In this document: in pieces, positions 61,219-64,000 of the stretch
Numbering within the stretch: position 1 is the first letter of the stretch
How the letters are laid out: each line of letters begins with the position of its first letter
NCBI RefSeq assembly: GCF_002245535.1
Contig: NZ_NKCN01000006.1
Location: 165,480 to 229,479 of the forward strand
Length of the DNA: 64,000 nt
Reading direction: 5' to 3'
From: Mycobacterium lehmannii
GTDB taxonomy: Bacteria; Actinomycetota; Actinomycetes; Mycobacteriales; Mycobacteriaceae
Notes under the pieces: model-generated
Database searches by the model: none
What the model was told of the DNA's origin: nothing
The model's input: only the letters and a program-made list of their open reading frames with translations
Made by a program: the position numbers and the translations under genes

Positions 61219-62816
61219 TTGACGAACGTGCCCTTCTTGAACGTGTCGTAGTACTCCAGTATGAGCTTGTCACGGTCGACCCCATCGAACACCGCGGTGG
61301 AAACCGTTCCCGGCGGCGCGTTCTCGGTGACGAAGGAGAACGTGAAGGTGTTGCCGTCCCAGTGCTCGAGCGGCACATCGAGCTTCGAGCCGAGCGCCAG
61401 CCGCAGCTCGCCGTTGCGTTCGATGACCCGGGCGGGCCCCCAGTAGTCGTTGCGGTAGGTGCCGACGTACGACGCGAGCGGCGCAGCGGGTACCGGGTTG
61501 GCCGGCGGCTGCTTGCCGACCAGGGACCCGACCGGCTTCTCCATCTCGGCGAACGCCCCGCTGTAGAGGCCGTACCAGTCCTCGCGCACCTCGCCGAACT
61601 GCACCAGGTCGGCGAACTGCGCGGCCAGCGATTCGGGGACACCCGAAGGGGTGGCGTTGGTGAGCGCGACGATCGCGACGTCGGCCGACGGCAGGATCAG
61701 GAAGGTCGTGCCGGCGCCCAGCTCGAAGGCGCCCGAATGGCTCAGCTCCATGCGCGCCGCCGACGTCGAGCTGACGTTGAAGCCGAAGCCGTAGAAGCCC
61801 GACCTGGCCGCGGGTTCGGTGGCCGGGCTCGACACGATCTGCGGGGTGAGCGCGGGCAGCAGGGCCTTCGGGGCGACGATCTGTCTGCCCTCATGGTTGC
61901 CGTTGGCGAGCACCATGGCCAGCCATCGGGTCATGTCATTGACCGACGAACTCGCACCGCCCGCCGGGGCTTCCGGGTCGGCGTCACGGACGAACGCCGG
62001 TTCGTAGCGCTCGTCCATGTGGATGTGGCCGACCGCGCGGTTCGGTCGGGCCCGATAGTCGGTGAACCGGTAGCTGGTCTGCCCCATGCCGAGCGGACGG
62101 AACAGCACCTCGTCGGCCAACACCTCCCACGGCTTGCCCGCACCGACCGCGACCGCCTCGGCGCCCGCTGTATACCCGAAGTTGGTGTAGGCGTAGGAGA
62201 TCCGGAACGGGTCCAGCGGAAGCTGGCGCAACCGTTCCAGCACCTGCCTGCGGTCGTACCCGAGGTCTTCGAGCATGTCGCCGGCGTGGTCGGGCAGCCC
62301 AGACCGGTGCGACATCATGTCGCCGACGGTGACCATCGAGGTGACCACCGGGTTGGACAGCGCGAACCACGGCAGCTCGGACACGATCGGGGTGTCCCAG
62401 CTGACGGCGCCCACACCGACCTGGTGGGCAACCACGGTCGCCGCCAGAGACTTCGACACCGACGCGAGCTGGAACACCGTGTCGGGGTCGACCCGGTTCT
62501 CGTCCCCGTCGGGCTTGGTGGCGTCCTTGACTCCGAACCCCTTGGCATACACGGTCTTTCCGCCGTGGACGACGGCGACCGCCATACCGGGGATTCCGGA
62601 CTTCCGCATCAGGTCCTCGGCCATGCCGTCGAGTTCGGCCACCGCGTTGTCCACCGCGTTCTCCGGAAGGGGCATCGCGGGCACCAGCGGCGGGGGCACG
62701 TCGGGCTGCGCACCCGGGGCGGCCGGCGGGGACGGCGGAGCGGGTTCGGGGCGATCGGCACCGCAGCCCGCGACGAGCAGCACCCCTACGACGGCCACCC
62801 TGGCCAGTGCTTTCAT
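61215..62816 (-). CDS. Serine beta-lactamase-like lipoprotein (Rv0907-like)
   Basis: This 533-residue protein starts with a lipoprotein signal: [18 protein letters not shown] with the lipobox Cys at residue 18, then a Pro-rich spacer to about 45. The catalytic domain follows, with SxxK as SVSK near 121, YTN near 209 and an HSG motif ([10 protein letters not shown] near 360), and a separate C-terminal domain from about 440 ([20 protein letters not shown]). ATG 62816 is chosen since it begins the signal sequence; the longer frame from 62867 has none. It matches Rv0907, whose substrate is unknown. It precedes ctpE in the conserved order. Confidence 0.9.
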   Translation of the reverse strand: MKALARVAVVGVLLVAGCGADRPEPAPPSPPAAPGAQPDVPPPLVPAMPLPENAVDNAVAELDGMAEDLMRKSGIPGMAVAVVHGGKTVYAKGFGVKDATKPDGDENRVDPDTVFQLASVSKSLAATVVAHQVGVGAVSWDTPIVSELPWFALSNPVVTSMVTVGDMMSHRSGLPDHAGDMLEDLGYDRRQVLERLRQLPLDPFRISYAYTNFGYTAGAEAVAVGAGKPWEVLADEVLFRPLGMGQTSYRFTDYRARPNRAVGHIHMDERYEPAFVRDADPEAPAGGASSSVNDMTRWLAMVLANGNHEGRQIVAPKALLPALTPQIVSSPATEPAARSGFYGFGFNVSSTSAARMELSHSGAFELGAGTTFLILPSADVAIVALTNATPSGVPESLAAQFADLVQFGEVREDWYGLYSGAFAEMEKPVGSLVGKQPPANPVPAAPLASYVGTYRNDYWGPARVIERNGELRLALGSKLDVPLEHWDGNTFTFSFVTENAPPGTVSTAVFDGVDRDKLILEYYDTFKKGTFVK

Positions 62817-62897
62817 GAGCTGAACGGTAACCCGGCGAGCGCGCTGTTGTGGTGCTCGAATCGCCACTGGGTATGCAAAATGCCCGGGCAGGCGGGG

Positions 62898-64000
62898 CTA
62901 GAACCGCCACCACGGGTCGAGCGCCGGCGCCGCGTCCAACCTGACCCGTTGCCCGGGCTTGGGCACCGCGATCTGCACCTTCTCCGCGTCGGCCGCCCGC
63001 AGCAGCCGCTCGACCGGTTCGGCCCACGGGTGTGGCGCGAGCCGGAAGGTGGCCCAGTGGATCGGCACCAGCAGCCCGCGGTCGGCTTCGGCGACGTCCA
63101 GGTGCGCCTTGACCGCCTCTTCGGGGTTCATGTGGATGTCCGGCCACGCCGGGTGGTAGGCGCCGACGGGCAGCAGCGTCATGTCGAACGGCCCGTGGTC
63201 CATGCCGATCTGGGCGAAGCTCTTGGTGTATCCGGTGTCGCCGCCGAAGAAGGCGCGGTGCCGGGGGCCGATGATCACCCAGGATGCCCACAGCGTGGTG
63301 TTGCGGGTGAACTGGCGACCGGAGAAGTGCCGCGCCGGGGTGCACACCAGGGTGAGCTCGCCGATCGTGTGGCTCTCGTTCCAGTCGAGTTCGACGATCC
63401 GGCTCTCCGGTATCCCCCATTTGCGCAGGTGCGCCCCGATGCCGAGCGGAACGACGAACGGCGCCCGCTGAGTGCGGGCCAGGCCGGTGATCGTGTCCAT
63501 GTCGAGGTGGTCGTAGTGGTCATGGCTGACGATGATCGCGTCGACGGCGGCCAGCGCCTCGAGCGGAGCGGGCACCTCGTGCATCCGCTCCGGACCGACC
63601 GTCTGAGACGGTGAGCACCGGCGGCTCCACACGGGGTCGGCCAGCACGCGGTAGCCGTCGAGCTCGACGAGCGCCGAGGAATGTCCGAACCAGCACGCCG
63701 ACACGTGCGTCGAGTCGAGCTCGGTCGGTGACGGGGTGACGACGGGAATCTTGCCGTCCGGTTTGGCGACGCCGCGCGATCCGATCAGCTCACGCACCAG
63801 CAGTCGCTGCTGTTCGGCGTCGATGCTCATCATCGACGCCGGTTCGAGGTTGACGAACACACCGTCGCGGTAATTCGGGGAGTGCCGTGCGACGCGTTCG
63901 ATCTCGGTGGGCGAAGCGCCCAGCGCCGCGGGTGCGCCCTGCAATGCGCGTACCAGCCATCCGCCGGCCAGCAGTGAGGCCGTGCCGAAGCCGAGGCGCA
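62898..64000 (-). CDS. MBL-fold metallo-hydrolase (Rv0906-like), 5' end outside window
   Basis: At least 367 residues of an NAPE-PLD/UlaG-like metallo-beta-lactamase-fold hydrolase. The zinc motif HxHxDH is seen in IVSHDHYDHLDM, further ligands are His in CTPARHFSGR, Asp in FFGGDTGYT and His in LVPIHWATF. The frame remains open past 63944 to the window end (LGFGTASLLAGGWLVRAL), which looks like an N-terminal membrane anchor, so the start lies beyond 64000. It matches Rv0906 and is the first gene of the Rv0906-Rv0910-like block, 81 bases before the lipoprotein gene. The substrate may be a phospholipid or nucleotide; not determinable. Confidence 0.9.
   Translation of the reverse strand, partial: RLGFGTASLLAGGWLVRALQGAPAALGASPTEIERVARHSPNYRDGVFVNLEPASMMSIDAEQQRLLVRELIGSRGVAKPDGKIPVVTPSPTELDSTHVSACWFGHSSALVELDGYRVLADPVWSRRCSPSQTVGPERMHEVPAPLEALAAVDAIIVSHDHYDHLDMDTITGLARTQRAPFVVPLGIGAHLRKWGIPESRIVELDWNESHTIGELTLVCTPARHFSGRQFTRNTTLWASWVIIGPRHRAFFGGDTGYTKSFAQIGMDHGPFDMTLLPVGAYHPAWPDIHMNPEEAVKAHLDVAEADRGLLVPIHWATFRLAPHPWAEPVERLLRAADAEKVQIAVPKPGQRVRLDAAPALDPWWRF

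Overview
The window is a 64 kb piece of a high-G+C actinobacterial chromosome, almost certainly a mycobacterium and probably a fast-growing, environmental one (Mycolicibacterium-like). This is inferred from the families present: SigK/RskA, a DevS-type heme sensor kinase, an OtsB1-type trehalose phosphatase fused to a GH65 domain, the Rv2004c/Rv2005c-like stress proteins, and the Rv0906-Rv0910 block (metallo-hydrolase, beta-lactamase-like lipoprotein, CtpE, small antitoxin, SRPBCC toxin). F420 enzymes, many FadE/FadD/SDR genes and frequent leaderless GTG starts fit the same view. I see no insertion sequence, prophage or CRISPR array. One tRNA (Arg-CCU) is present. No gap between genes exceeds 300 bases.

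Layout. 1-2740: end of an Nramp metal transporter, a gamma-glutamylcyclotransferase/poly-gamma-glutamate hydrolase fusion and a secreted serine hydrolase, chained by overlapping stop/start codons. 2760-4865: a short sigK operon (DUF1365 gene, sigK, rskA) preceded by a SigK-like promoter. 4954-9218: YbdK-type carboxylate-amine ligase, an F420 oxidoreductase, a Baeyer-Villiger-type monooxygenase and the tRNA. 9255-24070: a dormancy (DosR/DevR-type) island with devS, a pair of KAS III-like condensing enzymes, OtsB1-GH65, PEP synthase, a small protein, an APH-like/P-loop kinase protein, two universal stress proteins and a GAF-ANTAR protein. At least six matches to the DosR box lie in its intergenic regions, but devR itself is not in the window. 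24270-33829: thiolase, carotenoid oxygenase, duplicated HxlR regulator, CIRCE-controlled Hsp20, a giant cyclase-ATPase-LuxR regulator, then small housekeeping or hypothetical genes.

33949-57698 is a large catabolic region. A long minus-strand run (ALDH, ThDP enzyme, two pairs of acyl-CoA dehydrogenases, a Gfo/Idh oxidoreductase, CoA transferase, SDR, Baeyer-Villiger-type monooxygenase, Rieske oxygenase, SDR) faces a plus-strand operon (beta-propeller lactonase-like protein, GntR/HutC regulator, two acyl-CoA ligases, SDR). The divergent region between them carries two similar palindromic operators, one over the -35 of a good promoter. Together the genes could oxidise a cyclic substrate, open the ring, activate it with CoA and run it through beta-oxidation; the substrate cannot be read from sequence. 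57783-64000 has a SigF-type promoter with a small membrane protein, then the conserved toxin/antitoxin-ctpE-lipoprotein-metallohydrolase block.

The observations I rate highest are the DosR-box-linked KAS III pair with one degenerate partner (resembling the PqsB/PqsC arrangement), the compact autoregulated sigK operon, the catabolic region with its operator pair, a duplicated HxlR regulator with a repeated Cys/His motif, two divergent genes whose GTG starts lie only 4 bp apart, and three helically phased direct repeats upstream of a degenerate SDR.
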